64,000 bases of DNA from Coralloluteibacterium thermophilum (GTDB lineage Bacteria; Pseudomonadota; Gammaproteobacteria; Xanthomonadales; Xanthomonadaceae): contig NZ_JBHSGG010000040.1 in NCBI RefSeq assembly GCF_042654365.1, positions 1-64,000 on the forward strand, written 5' to 3'. The notes below the pieces were generated by a model. The model worked only from the letters and a program-made list of their open reading frames with translations. It searched no databases and was not told where the DNA came from. Position numbers and translations under genes: made by a program. Numbering within the stretch: the first letter of the stretch is position 1; each line of letters starts with the position of its first letter. Below are positions 16,448 through 25,536 of this stretch, in pieces.

Positions 16448-17341
16448 CTAGATCGCTGCTTCCCTGGCGAAGTCCTTGAACGCCTGGAAACCTCGCGATA
16501 CCAACCGGTTGCTGGGGTAGTACAGATAATGGCCAGCACGAGGGGGGAGCCAGGACTCCAGTGCCGTCACCAGTCGGCCGGATTCGATTTCCTCGGCTAC
16601 CTGGTCATACAGCAGATAACCAACACACAGGCCTCTGAGTACGAGCGTCGCCGCTACATCCATGTCGTTGACGGTCGTGCTTCCGTTCACTTCGATGGAG
16701 AGGTCCTCGTTGCCGCGCCGGAATATCCATCGATAAGGGCGTCGACTGGTCGGAAAGCGGAATTTCACGCATTCGTGCGCTAGCAGCTCACGCGGATGAG
16801 ATGGTCGCGGATGATCTTGCCAGTACTCCGGGGTCGCCACCACGACGAAGCGCGCCTTGGGACCGATCGGAATCGCAACCATTCGATCATCCACGATTGC
16901 GCCAAGCCGTACTCCAGCATCGAAATTCTCTTCGGACAGGTCCGTCAGGCTGTCGTCTGCCCACAATTCGACCTTCATTTCGGGATAGCGATCGACGAAG
17001 CCGTGCACCATCTGCGCCACGTACAGGCGTGCAGCCAGTCGGGACGAGACGATGCGTAACGTGCCTGCAGGCCGGTCGCGGAGATCCGCGATGTTCTTGA
17101 CGGCTCGATCCATGTTCGAGAGCGCAGGTGCCAGCTCTTCATAGAGCCTTGCCCCGGCTTCCGTCAGCGACATGGTGCGCGTGCTGCGGTTGATGAGCTT
17201 CAGCCCCAGCCGATCTTCCAACTGCTTGAGCGACAAGCTCACAGCAGGTGGCGAGACATCAAGCTCCACGCTTGCGGCGCGGAAACTCCCTGCCCGGACG
17301 ATGGACACGAACGTCTGGAGCTCGGTCAATGAAGGTTTCAT
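16448..17341 (-). CDS. LysR-family transcriptional regulator
   Basis: A 297-residue LysR protein: N-terminal winged HTH (LTELQTFVSIVRAGSFRAASVELDVSPPAVSLSLKQLEDRLG) followed by a type 2 periplasmic-binding-like effector domain. ATG 17341 was chosen because the HTH starts 6 residues later, as is usual. It is divergent from the quinone reductase gene with a 132-base gap, the classic arrangement for a LysR regulator controlling its neighbour and itself. Base composition is less GC-rich than most genes nearby, as is that of its partner. Confidence 0.85.
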   Translation of the reverse strand: MKPSLTELQTFVSIVRAGSFRAASVELDVSPPAVSLSLKQLEDRLGLKLINRSTRTMSLTEAGARLYEELAPALSNMDRAVKNIADLRDRPAGTLRIVSSRLAARLYVAQMVHGFVDRYPEMKVELWADDSLTDLSEENFDAGVRLGAIVDDRMVAIPIGPKARFVVVATPEYWQDHPRPSHPRELLAHECVKFRFPTSRRPYRWIFRRGNEDLSIEVNGSTTVNDMDVAATLVLRGLCVGYLLYDQVAEEIESGRLVTALESWLPPRAGHYLYYPSNRLVSRGFQAFKDFAREAAI

Positions 17342-17473
17342 TGTTAAAAACGACTTACCAATGAAATAAGAGTAAGTCCGGTTGGAGCAACAGTCAACGG
17401 GTCCTAATATCGTTTTCCCTGCCGCGATGCATGCGCGATGTGGAAGGGGCGATATCACCAATAGAGTTGAGGT

Positions 17474-18109
17474 ATGCCATTAGTCATGAGCAGTCGGCCT
17501 AAAAGGATCCATATTATCTGGGCTCACCCGCGACGCGACTCCCTGACCGGACGGGTTGTCGATGCAATCATGTCCGAGGCGAAGCACAAGGGAGTGGATA
17601 TTGTCGAGCTGGACCTGTACCGGGAGGGGTTCGATCCGGTGCTGGGCCCTGAGGATGAGCCCGACTTCAGCAATCCTCACAAACAGTATTCCAGGGAAGT
17701 CACCGCGCTGGCCGAGTCATTGCTGGGCTCCGACGTGGCCATCATTGTTTTCCCTGTCTGGTGGTATTCGCTGCCTGCGATGCTCAAGGGGTACATCGAT
17801 CGCGTGTGGAATTATGGTCTCGTTTATGGAGATGGAAAGAAACTCCCGTTCTCCGCAATTCGCTGGGTGGCGCTTGTCGGCGGTGGTCAGACGCGCTTCG
17901 TTCGCGAAGGCAAGGACCGCTACATGGAAGACCTACTCAACAATGGCATCGCCATATACTGCGGCATCGAGGATTCCACAGTGACATTTCTCTACAACAC
18001 CCTTGCCTACGAAGAAGATGCAGACCTGAGCCTCCATCACCAGGTCTTGATCGATCAAGCGCGCTCAGTCGTGCGTGAGGAGCTGAGCGGACGCGTGGGC
18101 GGAATCTAG
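17474..18109 (+). CDS. NAD(P)H-dependent flavodoxin-fold oxidoreductase
   Basis: A 211-residue member of the NAD(P)H quinone reductase family (MdaB/KefF type). IIWAHPRRDSLTGR is the FMN-phosphate loop; FPVWWYSLPAMLKGYIDRVW is the conserved flavodoxin-fold signature; GGGQTRFVREG lies near the active site. It probably reduces quinones or electrophiles by two electrons. ATG 17474 or the in-frame ATG at 17486 could be the start. The divergent LysR gene probably regulates it. Lower GC than the surrounding chromosome hints at transfer of the pair. Confidence 0.85.
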   Translation: MPLVMSSRPKRIHIIWAHPRRDSLTGRVVDAIMSEAKHKGVDIVELDLYREGFDPVLGPEDEPDFSNPHKQYSREVTALAESLLGSDVAIIVFPVWWYSLPAMLKGYIDRVWNYGLVYGDGKKLPFSAIRWVALVGGGQTRFVREGKDRYMEDLLNNGIAIYCGIEDSTVTFLYNTLAYEEDADLSLHHQVLIDQARSVVREELSGRVGGI

Positions 18110-18305
18110 GCATCAGTCGCGACGCCCTCATCCCTGCGTTCGTCCGTCTGCCGAGAATGAACGATGTGGCACGGTCCGCTCTGTGGCGGCCAGCATGCGG
18201 ACGCGCAGGTCCGCGGCGCTGGTCGCTGCCGAGGTCGGGCCGCACAGGTACAGGAAGCCATCGCGCAAGGCACCCGGCGCGGACCACGGCGCGCCGGGTG
18301 GCTCT

Positions 18306-18803
18306 CTATCGCCTGCGGGCGAGACGCGCGTGCAGCCACGAATCCAGAGCCAGCGGCCCGCCGCCGCGGAGTGCGATGAAGAGGGCCAGGAAGGCCATGA
18401 GGAAGGGGAACTCGATGCCCCGGTCGATCCACGCCCACGTGGGCCCCAGCACGAAGCAGATGCCGACCATCTGCAGCGTCACGAGCAGGGCGATGGGCCG
18501 CGTGGCGAGGCCGAGGGCCAGCATCAGGCCACCCAGCCCTTCGAGCCAGGCGACGCCCATCGCCCAGAGCGGCGCCATCGGCAAGTGCAGCACGTTCTCG
18601 ATGAGGTGGATCGAGCCCGCCATGGGATCCGCCATCGAGCCGTGGCCGGTTCCGGTCAGCTTGGGCAGGCCGTGGGTGACGAGGAGGATGCCGAACACCG
18701 CGCGAAGGGCCATGTAGCCGGCCTCCACTGCGCGATGTTCGAGGACGGCGGGGAGGCCCGGGCCGGCCCCGCCAAGGGGCCGGTGTGTGGCATCGGCGCT
18801 CAT
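18306..18803 (-). CDS. DoxX-family membrane protein
   Basis: 165 residues, four predicted membrane helices: RAVFGILLVTHGLPKL (typical first DoxX helix with G..K), WAMGVAWLEGLGGLMLALGL, PIALLVTLQMVGICFVLG and PFLMAFLALFIALRGGG. DoxX proteins are small inner-membrane proteins linked to redox metabolism. Last gene of a four-gene minus-strand operon; its start overlaps the preceding stop by 4 bases (ATGA). Confidence 0.8.
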   Translation of the reverse strand: MSADATHRPLGGAGPGLPAVLEHRAVEAGYMALRAVFGILLVTHGLPKLTGTGHGSMADPMAGSIHLIENVLHLPMAPLWAMGVAWLEGLGGLMLALGLATRPIALLVTLQMVGICFVLGPTWAWIDRGIEFPFLMAFLALFIALRGGGPLALDSWLHARLARRR

Positions 18804-19288
18804 GCCGGAGCTCCCCGCTGGATGCGCCGCTGCAGTGCGTGGGCCAGCCAGCCTGCCAGGGTGCCGAGGCCGGTCGCCATGGCCAGGAGGAGCCAGGTGC
18901 CGGCCGTGGGCGGCAGGTGCGACGCGAAGAAGGCGACGAGGCCGAGGAAGCAGGCGAGGATGTTGTTCGCGTAGGGCAGCGTGCCCAGCGACAGCGCGAC
19001 GATGGTGATGCAGAACACCACGGCGCCGGGCGCCCAGGCGCCCAGCACCGGGCCCGCGACCGCCAGCGCATGCGCCGCGACCATGCCGAGGCCGACGCCC
19101 ATCAGCACGCAGGCCAGGTTGAGTACGCCGTGCCGCAGGCTGAGCCCGCGGGTGAAGTAGGCGATCCAGCCGACGAACATCGCCCAGATGGGGACGTCCA
19201 GCAGCATCACTGCTGCGGTGGCGGCCAGGGACGCCACCATCGCCTCGCCGAGCACGATCCGCGTGTAGCGCGCGACTTCAGAAGGCAT
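18800..19288 (-). CDS. DUF1097-like membrane protein
   Basis: 162 residues with four to five hydrophobic helices (ASLAATAAVMLLDVPIWAMFVGW, HGVLNLACVLMGVGLGMVAAHAL, GAVVFCITIVALSLGTLP, NNILACFLGLVAFFASH). The pattern of a first helix ending in WAMFVGW fits DUF1097 inner-membrane proteins; role unknown. Start ATG 19288 overlaps the end of the upstream SDR gene by 11 bases; the downstream DoxX gene overlaps by 4. Confidence 0.7.
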   Translation of the reverse strand: MPSEVARYTRIVLGEAMVASLAATAAVMLLDVPIWAMFVGWIAYFTRGLSLRHGVLNLACVLMGVGLGMVAAHALAVAGPVLGAWAPGAVVFCITIVALSLGTLPYANNILACFLGLVAFFASHLPPTAGTWLLLAMATGLGTLAGWLAHALQRRIQRGAPA

Positions 19289-20207
19289 GGCCGGCCTCCC
19301 TGGTCGCTGCGGATGCCGATGCGGGGCCGAGAAGATCGTGCAGCCCGATCCGGCGCAGGAACTCCGCCCGGATACGGTCCGCCACCGCGCTGACCACCTC
19401 GCACCCGTCCTGGCACGGATCGACGTGCACGCGGAAGGGGCGCGTGCCGGCGGGTTGCTGCACGACCCGGACGATGGCCTCGGCGACGCTGTGCGGGTCC
19501 GCGCTGGGCGGCTCGCACGCCGCGAGGCCCTGCAGGATCCGGTCGCCCAGGCCCTGGCAGGCGCCCCGCTCGTAGGCGTCCTGCACTGCGGCGTCGCCGG
19601 GGTGCCCGGCGTGCGCGAAGTGGTTGGTTCCCGTGGTGAAGGCACCCGGTACGACGATCGATGTCTCGATGCCCCACGGTGCGAGTTCGCCCGCGTAGCT
19701 CACCGCCAGCGCGTCCATCGCGGCCTTCGCCGCGAAGTAGGGTGCGAGATACGGCGGCGTGCCGCCGCGGTGGCTGGTGCTGCCGACCCACACCAGCAGC
19801 CCGCGTCCCCGGGCGCGCATCGACGGCAGCACTGCGCGGTTCACCCGCTGCGTGCCGATCACGTTGGTTTCGTACAGGTCTGCGTACTGGTGGGGCAGGA
19901 ACGCCTCTGCAGGGCCGAATGCCATGTGGCCTACGTTGTGCACCACGACATCGATGTGGCCGTGGGCCGCCTGTACGTGGCCGATCGCGGTCTCGACGGA
20001 GGCATCCGACAGGATGTCGAGTTCGAGCGCATGCAGCGCCACGCCGTGCGTGGCCGCATGGGTCTCGAGGGCGCGTACCTGCGGCGCGTTCCGGCCCGCG
20101 GTGTCGCGCATGCTCGCGTAGACCGTGTGGCCGGCGCGCGCCAGGGCGCGGGCGGTCATGGCGCCGAAGCCGCTGGATGCGCCGGTGATGAGGATGACGT
20201 GGCTCAT
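19278..20207 (-). CDS. Short-chain dehydrogenase/reductase (SDR)
   Basis: 309 residues. Rossmann signature TGASSGFG at about 8-15 binds NAD(P). NVGHMAFG replaces the usual NNAG region. The catalytic Tyr-xxx-Lys is YFAAKAAM. The C-terminus is longer than a classical SDR and has a Cys/His-containing tail. ATG 20207 puts the glycine motif 8 residues from the start. It lies 17 bases after another SDR gene in the operon and may act on the same substrate class; substrate unknown. Confidence 0.85.
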   Translation of the reverse strand: MSHVILITGASSGFGAMTARALARAGHTVYASMRDTAGRNAPQVRALETHAATHGVALHALELDILSDASVETAIGHVQAAHGHIDVVVHNVGHMAFGPAEAFLPHQYADLYETNVIGTQRVNRAVLPSMRARGRGLLVWVGSTSHRGGTPPYLAPYFAAKAAMDALAVSYAGELAPWGIETSIVVPGAFTTGTNHFAHAGHPGDAAVQDAYERGACQGLGDRILQGLAACEPPSADPHSVAEAIVRVVQQPAGTRPFRVHVDPCQDGCEVVSAVADRIRAEFLRRIGLHDLLGPASASAATREAGHAF

Positions 20208-20224
20208 GTTCTCGCTCCGGGAGG

Positions 20225-20962
20225 TCAGGCGAAGCCGCCGTTGACGCGCACGACCTGGGCGTTGACCCAGCCGCCGTCGGGGCCGCACAGAAAGGCCACC
20301 GCGTTCGCCACGTCCGCCGGCTCGCCGAGACGTTCGAGCGGCGAGAGCTGCGCGCTGTGCTGGATCTGCTCCGCGGTCTTGCCGGCGAAGAACAGTTCGG
20401 TCGCGACCGGGCCGGGCGCCACTGCGTTGACCGTGATGCCGCGCCCGCGGAGCTCGTTCGCGAAGACGCGGACCAGCCCTTCGACGCCTGCCTTGCTGGC
20501 GATGTAGGGGCCGTAGGCCGGGAAGTTTCGGGCCAGGACGCTCGTCGACAGGGCGATGAAGCGCCCGCCGCTGCCGAGCGCGGTGCCGGCATGGCCCATC
20601 ATCAGGAAGGTGCTTCGCAGGTTGACGGCGACGGCGCGGTCGAACGCCTCGATGCTCTCCGGCGCGATCGGCGCCAGAGGCATGACCCCGGCGTTGTGGA
20701 CGACCACGCGGAGCTGCCCGAAGCGCTCGCGGATCTCGCCGAACAGGCGCTCGACCTCGGCCGGATCGGAGACGTCCGCGCGCAGCGGGAATGCCTCCGC
20801 TCCCCGGTGGTGGAGGGCGGCGACGACGCCCTCCGCAGCCGCGGCGTCGGTGGCGTAGTTGACGATGACGAGGAAACCGTCGTCGGCGAGCCGCTCCGCG
20901 ATCGCGCGGCCGATGCCGCGGGATGCGCCGGTGACGAGGGCGACGGGTGACGTGGGTGACAT
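20225..20962 (-). CDS. Short-chain dehydrogenase/reductase, 3-oxoacyl-reductase-like
   Basis: 245 residues, a classical SDR: TGASRGIG nucleotide-binding motif, HNAG at about 90, catalytic Ser in ALSTSVLARNFPAYGPYIASKAGVEG with YIASK, and PGPVATELF after it. First gene of the minus-strand operon; divergent from the LysR gene at 21077 with a 114-base gap, so it is probably LysR-controlled. Substrate unknown. Confidence 0.88.
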   Translation of the reverse strand: MSPTSPVALVTGASRGIGRAIAERLADDGFLVIVNYATDAAAAEGVVAALHHRGAEAFPLRADVSDPAEVERLFGEIRERFGQLRVVVHNAGVMPLAPIAPESIEAFDRAVAVNLRSTFLMMGHAGTALGSGGRFIALSTSVLARNFPAYGPYIASKAGVEGLVRVFANELRGRGITVNAVAPGPVATELFFAGKTAEQIQHSAQLSPLERLGEPADVANAVAFLCGPDGGWVNAQVVRVNGGFA

Positions 20963-21076
20963 GGGCCTCTCCTGGCGCGCCATGGGACGTGGCGCTTCGA
21001 GGCGCATTCTTTTGGTTGCGCTCGGTGGGATAAATCGTCAGATTCCGACAACATTTTTCAGCCGGATTGAATAATC

Positions 21077-22009
21077 GTGGATCGGCTCGACGCGCTGCGC
21101 CTGTTCACCCGGATCGTCGAGCGGGGCAGCTTCAGCCGCGCTGCGGCGGAACTCGGCATTCCCCGCGCGACGGCGACCTATTCGATCAAGGCGCTCGAGG
21201 CGCGCCTGCATGCGCGCCTGCTCGAGCGGACCACGCGCCAGGTCCGGCCGACGCTCGACGGGCAGGCCTTCTACTCGCGCTGCGTCGAGATCCTCGATGC
21301 GCTGGAAGAGGCCGAAGGGGCGTTGCACCACACCGGGGCGAGCCCGCGCGGGCGCCTGCGGGTCGACCTCCACGGCACGCATGCGACGCACGTGGTGCTG
21401 CCCCATCTCGATGCCTTCCACCGGCGCTATCCGGAGATCCAGCTCGCGATCAGCAGCGGCGACAGGCTCGTCGATCTGGTCAGGGAAGGGATCGACTGCG
21501 TCATCCGGGCCGGGACGCCCCGCGATTCGTCGCTCGTGGCACGCCGGCTCGCGCTGATGCCGGAGGCGATCTGCGCCAGCCCCGACTACCTCGCCCGCCG
21601 TGGCGTGCCGCGCGTGCCGGACGACCTGCACGATCACGAGGCGGTCGGCTTCTTCTCCAGCAACCACGACATCGACTATCCGTTCGAACTCGTGGTGGAC
21701 GGCGTACTGCGGACCTTCGAGCTGCCCTGCTGGGTCGCCGTCAGCGATGCCGAAAGCTACGTCGCCTGTGCGCTGCATGGGTGCGGCCTCATCCAGCTGC
21801 CGCGCTTCCACGTGGAGGAGGCGCTGCGCGAAGGGCGGCTCGTGGAAGTGCTTGCCGGTTGGCGCAGCCCGGGCGTGCCGCTGTCGGCGATGTATCCGCA
21901 GCACCGGCAGCTCGCGCCGCGCGTCCGGGTCTTCATCGACTGGGTCGCGCAGCTGTACGAGGCGCGTTTCGGAGGCGGCGACGCCGGGGCGGAGACACCC
22001 GACGCCTAG
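21077..22009 (+). CDS. LysR-family transcriptional regulator
   Basis: 310 residues: HTH in DALRLFTRIVERGSFSRAAAELGIPRATATYSIKALEARL (AATATYSIK instead of the more usual QPAVS), then the effector-binding domain. GTG start at 21077; the HTH begins at residue 3, which fits. Divergent from the SDR-SDR-DUF1097-DoxX operon, the likely target. Of the CrgA/DsdC-like group in which such regulators repress a divergent SDR. Confidence 0.87.
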   Translation: MDRLDALRLFTRIVERGSFSRAAAELGIPRATATYSIKALEARLHARLLERTTRQVRPTLDGQAFYSRCVEILDALEEAEGALHHTGASPRGRLRVDLHGTHATHVVLPHLDAFHRRYPEIQLAISSGDRLVDLVREGIDCVIRAGTPRDSSLVARRLALMPEAICASPDYLARRGVPRVPDDLHDHEAVGFFSSNHDIDYPFELVVDGVLRTFELPCWVAVSDAESYVACALHGCGLIQLPRFHVEEALREGRLVEVLAGWRSPGVPLSAMYPQHRQLAPRVRVFIDWVAQLYEARFGGGDAGAETPDA

Positions 22010-22075
22010 CCGGTGTCGGGACTCAGGAGGGAGGCGCCCGCCCGCCGGGCGCGGCCCGCGCGGGCGGTGCGGCCG

Positions 22076-22402
22076 TCAGTGGATCTCCAGCGCGGCGATG
22101 CGCCCGTCGCGCAGGGTGAAGACGTGGTCCAGCATCGCGGGACTCCCGGGGAAGTCGCCGGTGACCTGCGCGCGCACGGTGAGGATGTCGCCGTCCTGGC
22201 GCAGCTCGCGCGGCTCGGCGCGGAAGGCGTACTTCCGCCGTGCGGCGCGGCGCCAGGCGAGGATGGCGTCGCCGCCGCGGTGGGTCTCGCCCTCGTCGCG
22301 GACCTCCGCATCGGGGGTGAAGCAGGCGGCGACGGCAGTCGCATCGCTGTCGTCGTCGATGGCGAAGAAGGTGGCGATCGGGTCGGGAAGCTGGAGCGTC
22401 AT
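22076..22402 (-). CDS. SnoaL-like (NTF2-fold) protein
   Basis: 108 residues with the NTF2-like pattern: PIATFFAIDDDSDATAVAACFTPDAEVRDEGETHRGGDAILAW then beta strands ending DHVFTLRDGRIAALEIH. Such proteins are small polyketide-cyclase-like isomerases or binding proteins; substrate unknown. Divergent from the HxlR regulator with 77 bases between, so likely its target. Confidence 0.8.
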   Translation of the reverse strand: MTLQLPDPIATFFAIDDDSDATAVAACFTPDAEVRDEGETHRGGDAILAWRRAARRKYAFRAEPRELRQDGDILTVRAQVTGDFPGSPAMLDHVFTLRDGRIAALEIH

Positions 22403-22479
22403 CGGGGAGGATCCTCGTGTTGCGGGACCCGGATCGTCGGGACAAGCTGGCCGCTCCACAAGAACGCACGAAGAAGTAA

Positions 22480-22860
22480 GTGACTGAGCCGGAACGCAGG
22501 AGCCACACGCCCGACACTGCCGCCAGCGGCATCGAGCGCGCGCTCGCGCTGGTGGGCGGCCGCTGGAAGCTGGTGATCCTGTTCCACCTGTTCGGCGGCC
22601 GGGTGCAGCGCTATTCCGACCTGGAGCGGCTGATCCCCGGCATCTCGCAGAAGATGCTCGCGCAACAGTTGCGCCAGCTCGAAGCCGACGGCCTCGTCCA
22701 GCGCACCGTGTACCCGCAGGTGCCGCCGAAGGTGGAGTACCGGCTCACCGAGTGGGGCCAGGCACTGTGCCCGGCGCTGGATGCGCTGCTCTCCTGGGGC
22801 GAGCGGCAGCCGGGCGGGCCGCGGGCGAGCCATGGCCGCGCGGTCCGGTCCGACACGTAG
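22480..22860 (+). CDS. HxlR-family transcriptional regulator
   Basis: 126 residues with the HxlR winged-helix: IERALALVGGRWKLVILFHLFGG, then RYSDLERLIPGISQKMLAQQLRQLEADGLVQR, and VEYRLTEWG. GTG start at 22480. Regulators of this family respond to electrophiles or oxidants, often through a cysteine; here the only cysteine is in the C-terminal half (ALCPALD). Divergent from the SnoaL-like gene. Confidence 0.87.
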   Translation: MTEPERRSHTPDTAASGIERALALVGGRWKLVILFHLFGGRVQRYSDLERLIPGISQKMLAQQLRQLEADGLVQRTVYPQVPPKVEYRLTEWGQALCPALDALLSWGERQPGGPRASHGRAVRSDT

Positions 22861-22903
22861 GCGATGCCGAGGCCGCGCGCGCGGCGTCCGGGGATCCGAC
22901 GGC

Positions 22904-23338
22904 TCAGGCCGCCATCGGCGGCAGGCGCGGGCTGGGTGGGTCGTCGTCGTGGTCGACGCCCAGCGGGTCGTTGGCGGCACCCGCCTCGGCCGCGACCTGC
23001 GGCCAGTCGGCCGGCGTCAGCGCGGGCAGGCCGAAGGCGATGCGCGCCTTGTCGCACTGCGGGCTCGCCTCGCCGAACTCCCAGGAGGCGGGAACCTCCC
23101 GGCACACGCTGGGGCGGACGGGGTGGATGGTGCAGCGCGAATAGCGGCCGATGTCCGCGTCCAGCGCCACGCAGCGCGGCTTGCTGGCCCAGGTGCCCTT
23201 CATCACCACGCGGTGTGCGTCCAGCACTTCGGTGAGTGCGGGCGGGACCGTGCCCCCCAGTTCGGGCGCCGCTTCGGACCAGTGGAAACCGACACGGAAC
23301 ATGGCGCAGCAGGCGCCGCAGGTCAGGCAGGGATGCAT
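22904..23338 (-). CDS. YkgJ-family cysteine-cluster protein
   Basis: 144 residues. CLTCGACC at 4-11 and CTIHPVRPSVCREV plus a later single Cys give the zinc/iron-binding cysteine cluster of the YkgJ family. Function unknown. ATG at 23338 puts the first Cys near the N-terminus as in family members. The 245-base gap to the divergent DUF763 gene shows nothing recognisable. Confidence 0.75.
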   Translation of the reverse strand: MHPCLTCGACCAMFRVGFHWSEAAPELGGTVPPALTEVLDAHRVVMKGTWASKPRCVALDADIGRYSRCTIHPVRPSVCREVPASWEFGEASPQCDKARIAFGLPALTPADWPQVAAEAGAANDPLGVDHDDDPPSPRLPPMAA

Positions 23339-23583
23339 GGCGATGGCACCGGGCTGTGCGCGGCAGGGACGGAGGTGGCGGCGGATTCTGCCCGAAACGG
23401 GGCCGGCCGGGCAGGTGGGTGCGGCACCCCGCGGGGGCGCGGGACAGCAGGCGTCCGGGCTGCCTGCCGGTCCGTCGCGGCTCCGGCTTGGGGTGGCCCC
23501 CGCCGCGGGTGGGGAAGGCCGTGCGCGTCTCACCGCCTGAGACGCGCGCATGGCAGCCTGCGGCGCCCGTTCCGGTTCCCGCC

Positions 23584-24969
23584 ATGTCCCGCCGCACCGG
23601 CAGCGCCGACCTTCCGCTCCATGGCGGCCGCGTGCCGCCCTGGCTCGCGGACCGCATGACCCGGCTGGGCGCGGTGATGGTCCAGGCCATCGTGCACGAC
23701 TACGGCCGCGACGAGCTGCTGCGACGCCTCGCGCATCCGTTCTGGTTCCAGTCCTTCGGTGCGGTCATGGGCATGGACTGGCACTCCTCCGGCATCACCA
23801 CCAGCGTGATCGGCGCGCTCAAGCGCGGGCTCGCGCCGTTGTCGGGCGAGCTGGGCATCCACGTCTGCGGCGGGCGGGGCCGGCATTCGCGGGCCACGCC
23901 GGCGGAGCTCGAGGCGGTCGGCCAGCGCGTCGGCCTGGACGGGGCGGCGCTGGCCCGGGCGAGCCGCCTGGTCGCCAAGGTGGACAGTGCGGCGGTGCAG
24001 GACGGCTTCGAGCTCTACCTCCACGGCTTCGTCGTCAGCGACGACGGGCGCTGGGTGGTCGTGCAGCAGGGCATGAACGGCGACCGCCGGCAGGCGCGCC
24101 GCTACCACTGGCTGTCCGAGGGACTGGAGAGCTTTCTCGACGACCCGCATGCGGCGGTGGACGGGCCGGGGCAGGGGCGCATCGTCAACCTCGCCGACCG
24201 GCGCGCCGCGGCCTCGCGCGATGCGCAGCTCGAACTGCTCGGCATGCTCGGGCCCGAGCGCATCGCGCGGGAGCTGGCGCGTCTCGAAGGCGCCGCGCCG
24301 GTGGCCGGGCTGCCCCGCCAGCTGGGCCTGCTGCCGCACCTGTCGATGCCGGACCGCCACGCGGTCCATGCCGGCGACATCGTCGTGCGCCGGCTGCACG
24401 GCAACCTCGCCGCGGCCGCCGAGGCCGGCCCCCGCGACTTCGCCGAGCTGCTGCAGGTGCCGGGCGTCGGTGCGCGCACCGTGCGCGCGCTGGCCCTGGT
24501 GGCCGAGGTGCTGCACGGCGCGCCGTGCCGCTTCACCGACCCGGCGCGCTTCTCGATGGCGCATGGCGGGAAGGACCGGCATCCGTTCCCGGTGCCGACG
24601 CGCGTCTACGACCGGACCATCCGCACGCTCAAGACCGCCATCGCCGAGGCCAGGCTCGGGCGCGAGGAGAAGCTGGAGGCCATCCGGCGCCTCGACGCCC
24701 AGGCGCGTCGCCTGGAGCGCCACGCCTCCGGCCCCGGCGTGGAGGCGCTGATCGACGAGGAGCGCCGGCAGTCGCATGCCTACGGCGGGCGCAGCGTCTT
24801 CGGATGGGAGCCGGCGCCGTCGCACCCAAGGGCGTCGGCGCCGCCGTCGGCGGCCAGCGGCACGGCTGAGGTCCGTCCCGCGCGGCAGCGTGGCCCGCGG
24901 CCCGTTCGCACGCGGCAGACGGCGCTGAACCTGCGCCCAGCGGCGAATGCGGAGCAGGACGCCGGTTGA
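23584..24969 (+). CDS. DUF763-family protein
   Basis: 461 residues. The conserved core has LPLHGGRVPPWLADRMTRLG, HPFWFQSFGAVMGMDWHSSGITTSV, GGRGRHSRATPAEL and GGKDRHPFPVPTRVYD, all typical of DUF763. A helix-hairpin-helix-like segment, LLQVPGVGARTVRALALVAEVLHG, suggests DNA contact. Function unknown. The C-terminal ~60 residues are low-complexity and Arg-rich. ATG 23584 chosen because the conserved motif begins about 10 residues later. Confidence 0.8.
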   Translation: MSRRTGSADLPLHGGRVPPWLADRMTRLGAVMVQAIVHDYGRDELLRRLAHPFWFQSFGAVMGMDWHSSGITTSVIGALKRGLAPLSGELGIHVCGGRGRHSRATPAELEAVGQRVGLDGAALARASRLVAKVDSAAVQDGFELYLHGFVVSDDGRWVVVQQGMNGDRRQARRYHWLSEGLESFLDDPHAAVDGPGQGRIVNLADRRAAASRDAQLELLGMLGPERIARELARLEGAAPVAGLPRQLGLLPHLSMPDRHAVHAGDIVVRRLHGNLAAAAEAGPRDFAELLQVPGVGARTVRALALVAEVLHGAPCRFTDPARFSMAHGGKDRHPFPVPTRVYDRTIRTLKTAIAEARLGREEKLEAIRRLDAQARRLERHASGPGVEALIDEERRQSHAYGGRSVFGWEPAPSHPRASAPPSAASGTAEVRPARQRGPRPVRTRQTALNLRPAANAEQDAG

Positions 24970-25036
24970 CGTCGGTTCGACCGTCCGGCGCGGACAGTCC
25001 CGTGGTGCGGCACTCCGCCGCAACGAGGAGGACGTC

Positions 25037-25477
25037 ATGAGAGTGAGCGAAGTCATGACCCGCGACGTCCGCGTCGCCAGCCCGCAGCAGAGCATCCAGG
25101 ACGCGGCCCGCATGCTGGCCGAACTCGACGCGGGCGCCCTGCCCGTGGGCGAGGGCGACCGCCTGGTGGGCATGGTCACCGACCGCGACATCGCGGTGCG
25201 CGGGGTGGCGCAGGGCAAGGGGCCGGAGACGCCGGTCCGCGACGTGATGTCGAGCGGGACCAAGTACTGCTTCGAGGACGACGACACCGATGCGGTGGCC
25301 CGCAACATGGGCGAGCAGCGGATCCGCCGCCTGCCGGTGGTGAACCGCGACAAGCGCCTGGTGGGCGTGGTGTCGCTGGGCGATCTCACGACCCGGCGCG
25401 AGGAAGCCGCGGGCGAGACGCTCGCGCGGGTGTCCGAGCCCGGCGGACCGCATTCGCAGCGCGCAGGTCGCGCCTAG
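25037..25477 (+). CDS. Two-CBS-domain protein
   Basis: 146 residues. Two tandem CBS motifs: MTRDVRVASPQQSIQDAARMLAELDAGALPV ... GMVTDRDI and VMSSGTKYCFEDDDTDAVARNMGEQRIRRLPVV ... GVVSLGDL. CBS pairs bind adenine nucleotides and usually act as cellular energy or stress sensors. GAGGAGG lies 5-10 bases before ATG 25037. No partner domain, so a stand-alone regulator. Confidence 0.88.
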   Translation: MRVSEVMTRDVRVASPQQSIQDAARMLAELDAGALPVGEGDRLVGMVTDRDIAVRGVAQGKGPETPVRDVMSSGTKYCFEDDDTDAVARNMGEQRIRRLPVVNRDKRLVGVVSLGDLTTRREEAAGETLARVSEPGGPHSQRAGRA

Positions 25478-25536
25478 GCTGCCGCGCGGCCGGTACGGTT
25501 TCCGTGTCCGCGGCTGCGCGCCGGGAGGCGCCTGCG

